Positions 9,361-18,475 are shown, numbered from the stretch's first letter. The stretch: DNA of 37,409 bases from Chara braunii (GCA_003427395.1 BFEA01000462.1:345613-383021); one strand, 5' to 3'. The notes: a model not told the origin generated them from the sequence alone. Program-made: numbers and translations.

Positions 9361-10750
9361 GGCCGTAACTCTACGTACTAAAGGAAGAGACCAACTCTAG
9401 CCCTTTCTGAATTCTCCTTCATATTAGCAGTTTTAATATTTCGAAAAAGAAAAGCAAAGCAAAACTAAATAATTCAAAAACGGAAACTCAACGGTTGAAG
9501 TACGGTCCGAAACCGCTATGCGGCTACAGAGTCGCTAATCCTCACGACAGGACGGCGACCCAATTTTGTATCCCATAATGAAATACTGACAAGCATTTTC
9601 CTTCCCTCAAAACACAAGCGTCGTCCTATGCCTGACGGGTACCCGTGTCCGATGGCAAGGAGGGGGCTTATGACCCTCTACGAAGAGGGTGATAAGCCTC
9701 CTACCAATGCGGCCGCGGGTCGCCCTCCTTTTGAGGTCCTGTCGCCCGACGTCAGTTCGAAGCNCACCCGCTGACTGTATACGTGGGATCGGCCTACTTA
9801 GGCCACAAAAAGATGGTTCAAAATCCGAACCGTTGGCTTCCCGTGAAAGGACATGCCAACAGGTAGAAAATTGGACCTAGAAAACTGAATAATAATAATA
9901 AAAAAAATAAAGTAACAATAATAACCACAGGGAAAGGAAAAGGAAGGAAAAGGGTGGTGTCACAAAATCCCTCCGTGCACCAGCCTTGCCTGAACCACGC
10001 CCCGCGCTCACACACGGATCTGGGGTCCCTTTTCTTTCTTTTCCCATTTTCCTTTCTTTTTAGTTCTCACTGTATCTGCCTCTTAACCTGGCCACCGGGG
10101 TCCGCACGGTTCAGACAAGCAGGTNTGGTACAGGTGATATACAAGGGATNAGTAAACCCAGGCCATAAGACTGTTGTTACAGTCCGAAACCCGAATCAGC
10201 GCTNTTCCTCTTTTCCTACGAAGTGANAGGTCGACAGGCGGAAAACCGAAAATAGNGAATTTTAGTGGTAATAANAATAATAATAATAATGATGACGACA
10301 ATTCAAAATCGGAAAGGGAACCGCAGCATCACANCGGCCTGAGGCCAACAAATTTCCCCATACAAAAGAAAATGAGTTTGACTTGACATCTTATTCTTCC
10401 TTTTCCGACAATAATTGCACCTAACCCATAACTTGACAGAAGCTCACTCGGNGNGCAGTAGAAAAGACTGCGNCGGTCTTCTCACCTCCGCGTCCCAGGG
10501 CGAACCCGGCGGCTACCACGNCCACAGGCCGGTTGTGCTCTGCTGTGCAGCAGGGCGCCGAGCCTGCGNGGACCAATGGAAAGCCATGTGGNGCACCCTT
10601 ATGCTGATGGCTACACCACCGGGGCCGGTCCGCGCCGAGGATAATCCAGGCACCAGACCTAAACAGCACGAGATGAGCCTAGGGATCAGTCTGTCGCGGC
10701 AAGGGACTGACACTGAGCAAGGAATTGGTACACAATGGAGGGCCGGGACA
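9361..10750. other. Presumed U3 of the 3' LTR, no gene seen
   Basis: AT-rich and GC-rich blocks alternate. One is an AAT trinucleotide run (near 9886-9912, and 10266-10289 with ambiguous bases). Many N calls at 10125-10592 coincide with N calls in the 5' LTR copy. No conserved ORF is visible. Confidence 0.5.
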
Positions 10751-10762
10751 CCGTCCCCGCTG
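10751..10762 (-). other. Weak polypurine tract candidate next to the 3' LTR
   Basis: On the minus strand AGCGGGGACGG directly precedes the LTR start TGTCCC. It is mostly purine, as expected for plus-strand priming, but shorter and less pure than typical. It is called mainly from position. Confidence 0.35.
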
Positions 10763-10786
10763 GGTCGGAAGGGATCACGCTTCCAG

Positions 10787-10793
10787 TATATAA
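10787..10793 (+). promoter_or_regulatory. TATATAA box on the strand opposite to gag-pol
   Basis: TTCCAG-TATATAA-CCAGCAAG lies just inside the 3' LTR on the plus strand. About 70 bp downstream begins a 300-bp CT-rich stretch and then an ATG at 11278. TATA plus a CT-rich leader is a common arrangement at fungal promoters, so I call it a candidate promoter for an antisense unit. Confidence 0.45.
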
Positions 10794-10859
10794 CCAGCAA
10801 GAGTAGCAACATTCTCATTCGTTCCTATTCACGACTCGCTGTGTAGCCCGAGCCGTGGT

Positions 10860-11160
10860 TCTATGCAGCCAGTTTTCTATTTTTGCTTCGGCGCCCACTC
10901 TTTCTCCCGGCGCTCGCTCTCTTCCCAGCGGTCATTCTTTTCTTCCACCCTCGCCTTCTTCTTCGGCTCACTTTTCTTGTCGGTGCTCGCCTTCCCTCTC
11001 GGTGCTCACCTTTTCTCTTTGCGCTCGTCTTCTCTCTCTCGCTAACCTCTCTTTTTCATAATTTTCTTCTTCGCTCAACAACTATCTTCCACTTAATACC
11101 TGCTTTCCCTCTTAACGCTCTTCTTCTCTCTTATGCAGTGTACCACAATCTTTCATAGCC
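10860..11160 (+). promoter_or_regulatory. CT-rich leader, opposite strand
   Basis: About 300 bp are strongly pyrimidine-biased on the plus strand (TTTCTCCCGGCGCTCGC, TCTTCTTCGGCTCAC, CTCTCTCTCGCTAACC). Open frames here translate to low-complexity S/F/L text and are not genes. Such tracts lie upstream of many fungal start codons; here the tract precedes the ATG at 11278. Confidence 0.45.
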
Positions 11161-11277
11161 GTTGCATTTATAGCCTTGTCTTTATAAATTTCACTCACAT
11201 AGTATTCCTAGCCATAACCCTTGTAGATAGATCCACTGTCTTCTATCCTTTGCTTAACAGCTGCCTTACTCTACGTC

Positions 11278-11742
11278 ATGCCTGAGGCACGCCGCGGACA
11301 GGGTAGAGGTAGGGGAGGAAGAGGAGGGAAAGCAAAGGAAGAACCGCCAGCCTGGGCACGGCGGGATTATAGCTCAGAGGAGGAGGAAGATGAGGAGCGC
11401 CAGGGTTATGGCCGTTTAAGGCCACACCCTCGTTACCAGTTAGGAGGGTGGTACGAAAGGACTCCATCACCAGACAGGATGGAGTTCCTTCGCAAGAAAT
11501 TCGACGTACGCTATGGTACTTCATGCGCCTCTTCTCCTCCTTATATCCCCAGAGCTCCTTCCACCCCTGCCATAAGCAAGGCGATAGTGCCCGTTCCGCC
11601 CCCTTCTGTCCCATGTACATCACCCCATCATTCCAGTCACTGTGTTCTTTTCAGCATCTTCTTTCTCCTCTTTCTCTTCCAACTCGAGCTCATGGCTGTC
11701 TTTTACGTCTTATATAAGCGTGACTTTTTTTCAGCCTTTTGA
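11278..11742 (+). CDS. Antisense ORF with RGG box, 154 aa, unknown function
   Basis: The ATG at 11278 opens 154 codons. Residues 5-20 form an arginine-glycine box (RRGQGRGRGGRGGKAK). An acidic stretch follows (YSSEEEEDEERQGYGR), then RLRPHPRYQLGGWYERTPSP and a helix MEFLRKKF. RGG boxes often bind RNA or G-quadruplexes. After residue 80 the text turns low-complexity and hydrophobic, so the real product may be spliced: a GTACGC at about 11508 and a CCCCAG at about 11552 could bound a short intron. It lies between integrase and the 3' LTR, opposite to gag-pol. A minus-strand shadow frame (11623-11276) looks less protein-like. Whether it is expressed cannot be told from here. Confidence 0.45.
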   Translation: MPEARRGQGRGRGGRGGKAKEEPPAWARRDYSSEEEEDEERQGYGRLRPHPRYQLGGWYERTPSPDRMEFLRKKFDVRYGTSCASSPPYIPRAPSTPAISKAIVPVPPPSVPCTSPHHSSHCVLFSIFFLLFLFQLELMAVFYVLYKRDFFSAF

Positions 11743-11916
11743 GTCTGATTTCTGGCTCATAAAGTTCTCAATTCTGTCCACTTCATAGCATCCCAGGCCT
11801 GAGAGTTTGGTTTCCTCAAGGCCAAGGATGCAGGTTCCTCGTGAACCAGGCCGCTTGTCGGCCACCAAATATAATTTTAAGAAGGATTCTGTCTGAATGT
11901 TTGACTTGTTCAACTG

Positions 11917-12300
11917 TTGGCTTTTTCACATGGAGGTTACCTCAACTCTTGTTCAGACACTTATGCCTATAATGACCCCAGTAGCGAGGGTACTCACTCT
12001 ATCTGCTATGCTGGGAGTAGGGTATACCAAACCCTCTTTTCTGCTCTTTGGTCTGAGAGACATCTTCTCAGCTCCTCACTTGATGGAGATACCAAACCCT
12101 TGTTTTCTTTTTCTAGTTTGAGTGAGGCGTCTCCTCAACTTCTCAGACAAAAGGGAGGGGATACCAAACCCTTTTTCTTTTCTCTGGTCTGGGAACTTCA
12201 GATAAGTATTTGCATACCTGCAAAACCAGCAAGTCCCACAGACAACAACCATGCCCCAACAAGAACCCATGCCCCAGCAGGCATACTCTCTGACAACTAG
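11917..12300 (+). CDS. Second antisense open frame, possible last exon, about 127 aa
   Basis: The open frame has no ATG; its left edge is a TGA near 11900. It has protein-like text rich in S, Y and G at the start (SHGGYLNSCSDTYAYNDP, then EGTHSICYAGSRVYQ). An imperfect repeat around GDTKP follows, with a Pro/Thr/Ala-rich end. It stops at 12300, just before a cluster of AATAAA signals. With the RGG ORF upstream it could form a spliced antisense gene. No domain is recognised. Confidence 0.3.
   Translation: MAFSHGGYLNSCSDTYAYNDPSSEGTHSICYAGSRVYQTLFSALWSERHLLSSSLDGDTKPLFSFSSLSEASPQLLRQKGGDTKPFFFSLVWELQISICIPAKPASPTDNNHAPTRTHAPAGILSDN
12022..12175. repeat. Three degenerate units with GATACCAAACCCT
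   Basis: The word (T/G)ATACCAAACCCT occurs near 12022, 12090 and 12159, about 68 bp apart. Each copy is followed by a TTTTCT-rich stretch and a GTCTGAGAG or GTTTGAGTGAG variant. The repeat lies within the second antisense frame. Confidence 0.6.
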
Positions 12301-12312
12301 CAGTCACGCATC

Positions 12313-12353
12313 AATAAATTAAAATAAAACCTATAAATAAAATAATAAATACA
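12313..12353 (+). terminator. Cluster of AATAAA polyadenylation signals, plus strand
   Basis: AATAAA or near variants occur repeatedly in an AT-rich patch (TCAATAAATTAAAATAAAAC, then TATAAATAAAATAATAAATAC). It follows the stop codon at 12300 and would suit a 3' end for the antisense unit. This is inferred from motif and position. Confidence 0.35.
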
Positions 12354-12359
12354 AATAAC

Positions 12360-13640
12360 AATTAATACATAACAGCTCTTCATACCCAGGATTTATTGAC
12401 TGCCTTGGTTTCGGCCCACCACTAGCCAGGAATGTCAGACGTCCCGTCAGTCTGACATACCTCATTCGGCCCGCCTCAGGCCAGGACTAGTCAGACCATT
12501 TGTCTTGACAACCCCTTTGACCTGCCTCCAAGTCATGACCAATCATACCCACTACTCGAGTATGACAGTCCTTTGGTACTCTCGCCAGGACACCCAGACT
12601 ATAGCGGGTCTGGTCACCCTATGACAGTAGACGTCCCGTCAGTCTAACTATCCCGAATCCGGATTTGACCACTGCGATCAGGGACCGGCTCACCTACCAG
12701 TTTTTGGCCAAGGGCACTGGCTACCCCGCCCAGATTTTTGAACGTGGGACCCGGTCTAACCACAGTTCCAGGCTCTTGCTAACCTCACTGGATTGCATCC
12801 TCTGACTGTGGTAGGGTTCCAGCTGACCCTTCTCAGCCTCATAGGCCAGACTCCTGGAGTCTTAGCCTCAGCTGACTACGGAATTCGACACTCGCGTCGG
12901 GGACCTGCTGACCCCACCTGATTGCAACCTACTGCGGTAAGGCTCTGGCTGGCCCCGGCAATCAAAGCATCCTTAGGTTAGAAAGGAAAAAAAAAACCAG
13001 GCACATACAGTCAGACAAGCATATTATAACCCCACAAGCAGACTGCCCTCGCCCCATAACAGAACAAACATTTCCCAAGAGACCTCGCTTCAGTCTCAAG
13101 AGGCACTGAACAATAAGGGTTTGTAAGAGACCTCCCTTCAGCCTCAAGCAAAGACTTAGTGCTAGCCCCAGAGAGGTCCCTTCCCTCAACTGGGATTTCT
13201 TTTCCAAGAGACGTCCCGTTAGTCTCAAGGAAATACTGAAACACTGATCTCAGAGAGGTCTCTTCCCTCATCTGAGTGAAAACAGACTCTTAACCAAGAA
13301 GCACGAAGTCCCTCTACTGACTACTCTCAGTCAAGTAAAGCTGAACTTCTTTATGTCTGCCTTCATCTGAATCTCTTGGATGAACAACTTAGTCAGAGAC
13401 ACGGAATCCTTCTGCTGATAACTTTCAATCAGACAGAACTGAACTTCTTTATGCCCATCATGCTTTCTCTTTGTGATAAGAATAATACTGCTTATATCAT
13501 TCGATGTGCCACAACCATGAGTTTCTCAGATCTTGACACTGTGTCAATGCTCCCAGAACTGTATTCACAGTTACTCCCCACTCTCAGGGTTTGACACTCA
13601 TGGAACGACTGCAACACTGCATCAAAAATATAGTCTCATT
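12360..13640. other. Element A 3' non-coding region with imperfect repeats
   Basis: No supported gene lies here. 12400-12960 has recurring words on a theme of CAGGCCAG, GTCAGTCTGAC and GACC(A)CTGG. 13060-13270 has imperfect 60-bp-scale repeats built on AAGAGACCTC..TTCAGTCTCAAG and CAGAGAGGTC.CTTCCCTCA. The minus-strand frames 13271-13011 and 13228-12962 reflect those repeats. Confidence 0.5.
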
Positions 13641-13649
13641 AACTTAGTT

Positions 13650-13765
13650 GCTTGCTGAAATAGATAATGAAATGACTTGCTGAAAACTGGAATATTGAAA
13701 CTGAGATGCTGAAATTGAAGTACCGAAACCGAAATACTGAAACTGAAATGTTGAATTGACTATGC
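13650..13765. repeat. GAAACTGAAAT short tandem repeat downstream of integrase
   Basis: Units of 13-15 bp such as TGAAACTGAGATGC, TGAAATTGAAGTACC and TGAAACTGAAATGT run for over 100 bp. They resemble the TTGCTGAAAAC arrays of the LTR in composition. Confidence 0.65.
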
Positions 13766-13828
13766 AAGAATGACCATTGTCTGCTGATAACCGAGCCTCA
13801 CTGTCTCAGTGTCTTACTGTACTCTTTT

Positions 13829-14995
13829 TCAGTTCTCGATGACCGTTCTTTTACTTGGTTGACTTCTTTTTCCTCTCTTTGGAGTCACTGTAGGGATCAA
13901 GTCAGGGTCTCTGAAGATGAACTTACGAAGTCTTGACCCTGATACCATGTCATGAACCCTGGATCCATCCATTTACGAGATCTCATAAACCTTGCCTTCT
14001 GCCTCTCCTGTGATTCTGTAAGGACCAAGCCATCTAGGCTCCAATCTTTTAGTCCATTGTGTCTCAAGGGAACTGTCAAACAGAAGGACAACATCTCCAA
14101 TCTCCAATTTCTCTTTTCTTATATATCTTTTTTTGTTCCATCTTTCTTGATCCGATAGTCTGCTGGATGTCATTCTGCCTGTTGCATCCATCACTGCATG
14201 ATCAACTTCAGATATTTGCCTCATTCTGATCTGAAGGAGTTCTGAAATAGAATAATCCCTGTCACTTTCCTGACTTGACCATGTCTTGACAATACTCTCA
14301 ATAGGCAATGTAGCATATCGGTCGTACCACAGAGTAAAAGGTGCATAACCAGTAGTTCTCTTGACTGTAATATTATCAGCATATACAGCAACTCTTAACA
14401 CCTTTGGCCAGTTACTGAGTTTCCCTTCACACCACTTGGCCAATGAATCTTTCAGAGTTCTGTGACCTCTTTCAACAGGTGTATTCGCTTGAGGATGATA
14501 AGTAGTCACATACCGAATTCTGACACCCAATCTGAGGGTAATTCTTCTGACCACCTCATTTTTGAATTCTGATCCTCTGTCTGAGACAAATTCTCTGATA
14601 AAAGGATACCTGAGATAGACTTTCTCTATCCAATCATGCTCGGCTGTCTTCTTTTTCAGAGCTTTAGCCTCAACGTATCCAGATAAATTATCTCTCATGT
14701 TTAATATATATCTCATTCCACCCTTGCCTGGAGGCATAGTGATGAGATCTAGATGAACTCTGCTACCTGGCTCTACCAGGATTGTAGGGAATAGGGGCTC
14801 AATCATCCTCGTGGTAGATCTCTTCTGACATAAGACACATGATTTACAGTATCTGAAAATCATGTCCCTCATGCCAGGCCAGAAGTAGAGTTTGACAGTC
14901 TTGGAGTAGGTAGCTTCAGCAGCCCTGTGGCCACCGATAACCCCCTCATGTAAAGCAGCGATTATCTCTAACTGCCTCTCTTTACCACAGACCAC
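13829..14995 (-). CDS. Integrase region of element A pol, frameshifted near the C-terminus
   Basis: This is an integrase that inserts the cDNA copy into the genome. Within the 340-residue open frame ending at 13973, the HHCC zinc domain has H16, H23, C53 and C56. The catalytic core has D83 (VHLDLI), D139 (VSDRGSEF) and E175 (PVERGH), with 55 and 35 residues between them, so the D,D(35)E triad is complete. A C-terminal GPY module follows (RWLGPYRITGE). The frame stops at 13973, but a neighbouring frame continues with GSRVHDMVSGSRLRKF-like text typical of this tail to a stop at 13831-13829. One indel therefore breaks the end. It is the best-preserved part of pol. Upstream, a stop at about 15008 separates it from the linker. 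Confidence 0.9.
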
Positions 14996-15007
14996 TCTTA
15001 GCGGAGG

Positions 15008-15349
15008 TTAGTCTCCCTTACCATCCACAAAGAGATGTCCTCTTTTTAGTATGAATTTCTTCCTTGAATCTTTACAATAATATTCTTTTAGCTGCTCCCT
15101 TTCCATCTTCCTGCCAATCCCTTGATAATTTTTATCATATTCTTCAAAGAAGAAAAATATTTTTTCTTCCTTCTTTTCACTCTCTTCTTCCTCCTTTGAG
15201 CCTGAACTTTCCCAAATCTCATTAGCAGCCACTGCTGCAGCATTGACTTTAGCATACCAATCGTTCGACTCATCTTCTTCCTCTTTCCCAAGAATCGATT
15301 CATAAATGTATGCACTTGGGATTTCTTCCCAACTGTCTCTCTCTTCAGG
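15008..15349 (-). pseudogene. Linker between RNase H and integrase, decayed
   Basis: Frames 15232-15008 and 15447-15088 cover this stretch in different phases. The 15232 frame ends in KEYYCKDSRKKFILKRGHLF, which resembles the segment that precedes the integrase zinc domain in Ty3/gypsy elements (a variable acidic stretch, then F.L..G.LF). The acidic low-complexity part (KEEEESEKKEEK) has probably shifted frame. It ends with a TAG or TGA shortly before the integrase frame. Confidence 0.55.
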
Positions 15350-16429
15350 TCACAGACTCCACCGGTAGGAGCATGGTGCCTCATAATCCTCATCATCTTT
15401 TTCATTAAGGAAATTATCAACAAAGGCAAATTCTTCAATTGTTTCATTCACATCTTCTTCTTCCTCTCGCCACTCAATCCGACTTAAGCCATCCGCTCTG
15501 TTCTTCTCAGTGAGAATCTTTTCCAATTTAAAACCATATATCCGGATGAAGGCGATCCATCTGCTGACTGTTGGATCTACCTGTTGGTGCTTTTTAATGA
15601 CACCTATCACAGCAGATGCATCAGTCCTCAGGATGAATCTCCTTCCCAAAACGTAGTGCCTAAAGCACGTGAGGCTATGGATGATTGACCGTAGCTTTTT
15701 CCTGAATTGGGTGTAGCCTCTTTCAGTAAAATTAAAGGTTCTGCTTTCAAAGCTTAGGGGTCTTTCTCTCCCATTTTCATATTTCTGTATAAGCATTCCA
15801 CCCAGAGCCACTGGTCCTCCATCAGCCTCAATGATGAAAGGTCTTGTCTCCTCATCATCATAATAGGGTACTCCCAGCACTATTCCACCATCTCTTAGTT
15901 TTTCTTGCAATGTTTCTGCTGCAGCTTGTCTTTTATCATTCCATGCTAAATTAGCCCCTTGTCTTACCATTTCTCTCAGAGGTTTTGCAAGGGCAACAAA
16001 ATGAGGAATAAAAATCTTCCAGAATCCACAGACTCCCAAAGAGCTCCTGACATCTGTCACTCTTTTGGGAGACAGAGGCCAGTTCAGGATCTTGTCTATC
16101 TTCTTGGAATCTGGACTCCTACCCTTGGAGAAGCATCTGAAACCCAAGATTATCACTTCTGGTTGGAAGAGAAGGGACTTTGGTCCACTGACAGTCAGAT
16201 TATACCTCTGAAGTCTTTCTAGGATCATCTTTACTCCTTCAGCATGTTCCCAGACAAACTTTCTGACTCCCCCGGCGACCAAAGTTTCATCTCTTACCAA
16301 AGGTCCTTTAACAAGATTATCATCAATGTAGGGACTGGTTATTTCAGGAGAGATGTCATGCATGACTTTGATCATATCCCTTTGAACCACCGTCATTCCG
16401 TTAGTCGAGCCCTGAGGTACCACACGCAT
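15350..16429 (-). CDS. Reverse transcriptase C-terminal half and RNase H of element A
   Basis: The open frame of 359 codons starts inside the RT domain. The active-site box is SPYIDDNLV at residues 32-40 (YIDD, with D36 and D37). The thumb and connection follow (ILGFRCFSKGRSPDSKKIDKI style text). RNase H begins near residue 197: IIEADGGPVALGG carries the first catalytic Asp (D203), and RTDAS carries a later one (D270). At residue 245, where this family normally has the catalytic Glu (Y.QF.KE), there is a Lys, so RNase H is probably inactive. RADGLSR closes the domain. The N-terminal half of RT is in another frame (17126-16393), overlapping by about 36 bases. Confidence 0.9.
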   Translation of the reverse strand: MRVVPQGSTNGMTVVQRDMIKVMHDISPEITSPYIDDNLVKGPLVRDETLVAGGVRKFVWEHAEGVKMILERLQRYNLTVSGPKSLLFQPEVIILGFRCFSKGRSPDSKKIDKILNWPLSPKRVTDVRSSLGVCGFWKIFIPHFVALAKPLREMVRQGANLAWNDKRQAAAETLQEKLRDGGIVLGVPYYDDEETRPFIIEADGGPVALGGMLIQKYENGRERPLSFESRTFNFTERGYTQFRKKLRSIIHSLTCFRHYVLGRRFILRTDASAVIGVIKKHQQVDPTVSRWIAFIRIYGFKLEKILTEKNRADGLSRIEWREEEEDVNETIEEFAFVDNFLNEKDDEDYEAPCSYRWSL

Positions 16430-17126
16430 CTGAGCAAGCCCTCTTGGCGTGTGCAGGCAGTCATCGGCCGGCTAGTGGGATCAATAGGGAACTGATCATA
16501 GCCAGAATACAGGTCAACTAGGGAATAAATACATCGATCAGCAAAGGATTCAGCGAGGAGATCAGCATTAGGAAGACTACCTGCATCACGTACCGTCACA
16601 GAATTGAGCTTCTGAAGATTCTGTATCCATTTTAGCCCGCCCCCTGGTTTCCAGAAACAAAACTAGTGGTTAGCATATGGTCCATCAGCAGGTTCAACAA
16701 CATTAGATGCAATCTTTTTGTCAAGATACTTCACAACCTCTGCTTCTTCCTTCAAGACATACTTGGTTGGTCTATCATTCCATGGAACATGATCAACTGT
16801 CCAAATCTTGGTCATCTTGATCATATCCACGTCCAATCGCCCTCTTTCCTCATCATTAAAAGAGAAAGCACCAGAGAACTTCTGACATGTCCTGAAGATA
16901 TATTCTTTCTCTTTAGGCAGGATAAACTGATCCGAGCCTATCTTCATTGTGTCAAACCTTTCTCTGGTCACTCTATTCTCCAGTTTTGCTGATTCTCTCA
17001 ATGCTCTTATAATTTGTCTTTCCTTTTCTAATGCTTCATCATAATCTTTCTCTATTAAGACTGCCACTAGGTTTTTCTTCACCCCCTTGGGCTTATACTT
17101 TCTTTTTGACCCAGTGACTATTTTCC
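16393..17126 (-). pseudogene. Reverse transcriptase N-terminal half of element A, one stop and one frameshift
   Basis: The frame enters at the slippery site 17127-17133 and includes VKKNLVAVLIE. It then reads through RT features: VVEPADGPYANH just before a TAG at 16665-16663, a GGGLKWIQNLQKLN stretch, NADLLAESFADR, and YSLVDLYSGYDQFPID, which carries the first catalytic Asp (VDLYSGY). The TAG stands where an aromatic Trp is usual, so a TGG to TAG change is likely. The frame ends at 16393, while the rest of RT continues in another phase from 16429. That break has no slippery sequence and looks like a decay indel. Confidence 0.85.
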
Positions 17127-17848
17127 TAAAAAAGGGTGAGTCGATGCAAATCTCAATTCCATCTTTCCCTCCTTAACAGTTTCAACAGCTTTCTTGAAGG
17201 CTTCAATTTGTCTGTCCTCATCCTCGAGTTTACCAAGGGCTTTCATCATTTTCGAAACTTGATTGATTCCCACTGAAATCTCTTCTTTTGCTTCTCGTTT
17301 TCCTTCCTCCTTTAGTCTCCTAACTCTTTCAGTAGATTTCTCCCTCCTGATCGAATTAGCAGATAGTTGATGCTTGAAATAATTTTTCATACCGACCATA
17401 AAGGTCTGCTCTTGAGCAGTCTCTGGATCCTGTAGACTGATCCAGGATGACCCTTCATGACTGAAAAATTGGACCGCCTCCATCCTATGCAAGAATGGGG
17501 TTCCCAAGATACAGTCAGGATCCAGATCAGGTACTACAAAACCCAGTAACTCCACAGTCATTGTCCCAACCTTGATAGACAAATTATCAATGAATCCTGC
17601 CACGAACAACTCTCATGCAATATTACTCAGTACATTTTGTGCAGGTCTGTCAATTGATAAACTACAAGCTCCCATCGTTCTTCGTGAAAGAAGCATCATC
17701 TCTGCCCCAGAATCTACTAGGGCTAAAATCTTCACTTGATTAATGCGAATTGTAAGATGTCCACAACCCATGGTTGCAAATCTCATCTTGCAACCTGGCA
17801 GTGATCTATTCACTTGATTGGGAAATACTGACCCCAAATAATTAACTT
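17118..17848 (-). pseudogene. Retropepsin-type protease of element A with one in-frame stop
   Basis: This is an aspartic protease that would cut the polyprotein. ILALVDSGAEMMLLSRR carries the catalytic DSG, and DCILGTPFLHRM is the second conserved ILG.P motif of retropepsins. A single TGA at 17615-17613 splits the frame. The frames on both sides are the same, so one point change suffices. A charged linker follows (KLEDEDRQIEAFKKAVETVKEG) up to a TAG at 17118, immediately after the slippery site. The protease frame is entered from gag at the A11 tract (17852-17862) by a -1 change of phase. Confidence 0.85.
17127..17133 (-). promoter_or_regulatory. Candidate -1 ribosomal frameshift site between protease and RT
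   Basis: On the coding strand the protease frame reads CAC CCT TTT TTA GGA AAA TAG. The heptamer T TTT TTA fits the X XXY YYZ rule in the correct phase. A -1 slip leads directly into the RT frame (TTT TTT AGG AAA ATA GTC), and the zero frame stops two codons later. No clear downstream hairpin was found by eye. Confidence 0.55.
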
Positions 17849-17863
17849 CTATTTTTTTTTTTC
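17849..17863 (-). promoter_or_regulatory. Candidate -1 frameshift site between gag and protease (A11 tract)
   Basis: Gag ends GAG GAA AAA AAA AAA TAG. A -1 slip on the A tract gives ATA GAA GTT AAT and enters the protease frame. An 8-bp perfect hairpin (GGTTGCAA..TTGCAACC, 17772-17795) lies about 54 bases downstream, which is further than usual for a stimulatory structure. The A run could also be a length error in a draft assembly. Confidence 0.45.
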
Positions 17864-18475
17864 CTCAATTAACCTCTTCAATTTTTCTCTCAGTTTGGGT
17901 GCTAGTATCATTGCTTCCTTGAAAGACAACGTTACTTCCGTTTCTTCCAGCATCTTAGCAATTACATCAGAAATCACTGTCCCATCATCCAAATCACTCT
18001 TGAGAATAAATTTTCTCTTTCTCCCCTGTTCATTCTTTTCCTGTGAACGTTCCGGTTCAGGATCATCAAGGATGTCGATAAGTGATTCCTCAGCCTTTCT
18101 TCTTTTCTTTTCTTCTATCATTTGAGGTGTCATACGGGTTTGATGGTTCCTTACTTCACCAACCCTGACACTGAGTTCCATGACAAGCTCTGGGGGTAGA
18201 TCACCATGGAAAGACATAATGTTAGCAAGGAGATGAGCCATTTCATTGGAAGAGGACTCTACTAGTTTAGAGAGATTCTGAAAAGTAGGGTTCCCTCCCA
18301 ATGAAGACTCACTTGTTGATGCCTCACTAGGCTCACACTCTGTCAATGTTAAAGACTGCAGGGACAACCCAATCGTGGTATAAGGGTCATCTGTTCTTTG
18401 TACCAATTCATTAGGCAAGTCTCCAGTGAGGAAATTAACATTCACATTGACCTTTCTCTTCTTCTTAATCTTCAT
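17849..18475 (-). CDS. Gag C-terminal region before protease, 208 aa
   Basis: The ATG at 18475 opens 208 codons. This is the hydrophilic segment that follows the zinc knuckle in fungal-type gag. It has a Ser/Glu-rich part (LTECEPSEASTSESSLGG), a helix (MAHLLANIMSF), then a conserved-looking end: MLEETEVTLSFKEAMILAPK followed by a K/R/E helix. That end resembles the segment that commonly leads into the protease in these elements. The true product would be continuous with the knuckle ORF, and a TGA near 18510 separates them. It ends in the A11 slippery tract. Confidence 0.7.
   Translation of the reverse strand: MKIKKKRKVNVNVNFLTGDLPNELVQRTDDPYTTIGLSLQSLTLTECEPSEASTSESSLGGNPTFQNLSKLVESSSNEMAHLLANIMSFHGDLPPELVMELSVRVGEVRNHQTRMTPQMIEEKKRRKAEESLIDILDDPEPERSQEKNEQGRKRKFILKSDLDDGTVISDVIAKMLEETEVTLSFKEAMILAPKLREKLKRLIEEKKK

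Larger units (their letters stand above)
2879..10750 (-). repeat. 3' LTR of element A (7872 bp)
   Basis: This is a direct repeat of 21704-29668. In element orientation it starts TGTCCCGG at 10750 and ends GTGCGACA at 2879. It carries an intact 220-codon ORF (4021-3359), small module ORFs at 4507 and 5522, and tandem repeats. It lacks about 107 bp that are present in the other LTR near 27960-28070. Similarity to the other copy is uneven: several mismatches per 80 bp near 2880-3000 and 3340-3700, but almost none at 4979-5630 and 9560-10690, where even ambiguous N positions coincide. Confidence 0.9.

Noticed and set aside
10415-10846. Plus-strand frame of 143 codons across the LTR boundary
   Set aside because: It contains many ambiguous codons and differs after the LTR edge in the other copy; no conserved text.
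15959-16992. Plus-strand frames opposite RT (15959-16222, 16244-16495, 16666-16992)
   Set aside because: They are shadows of the reverse transcriptase on the other strand.
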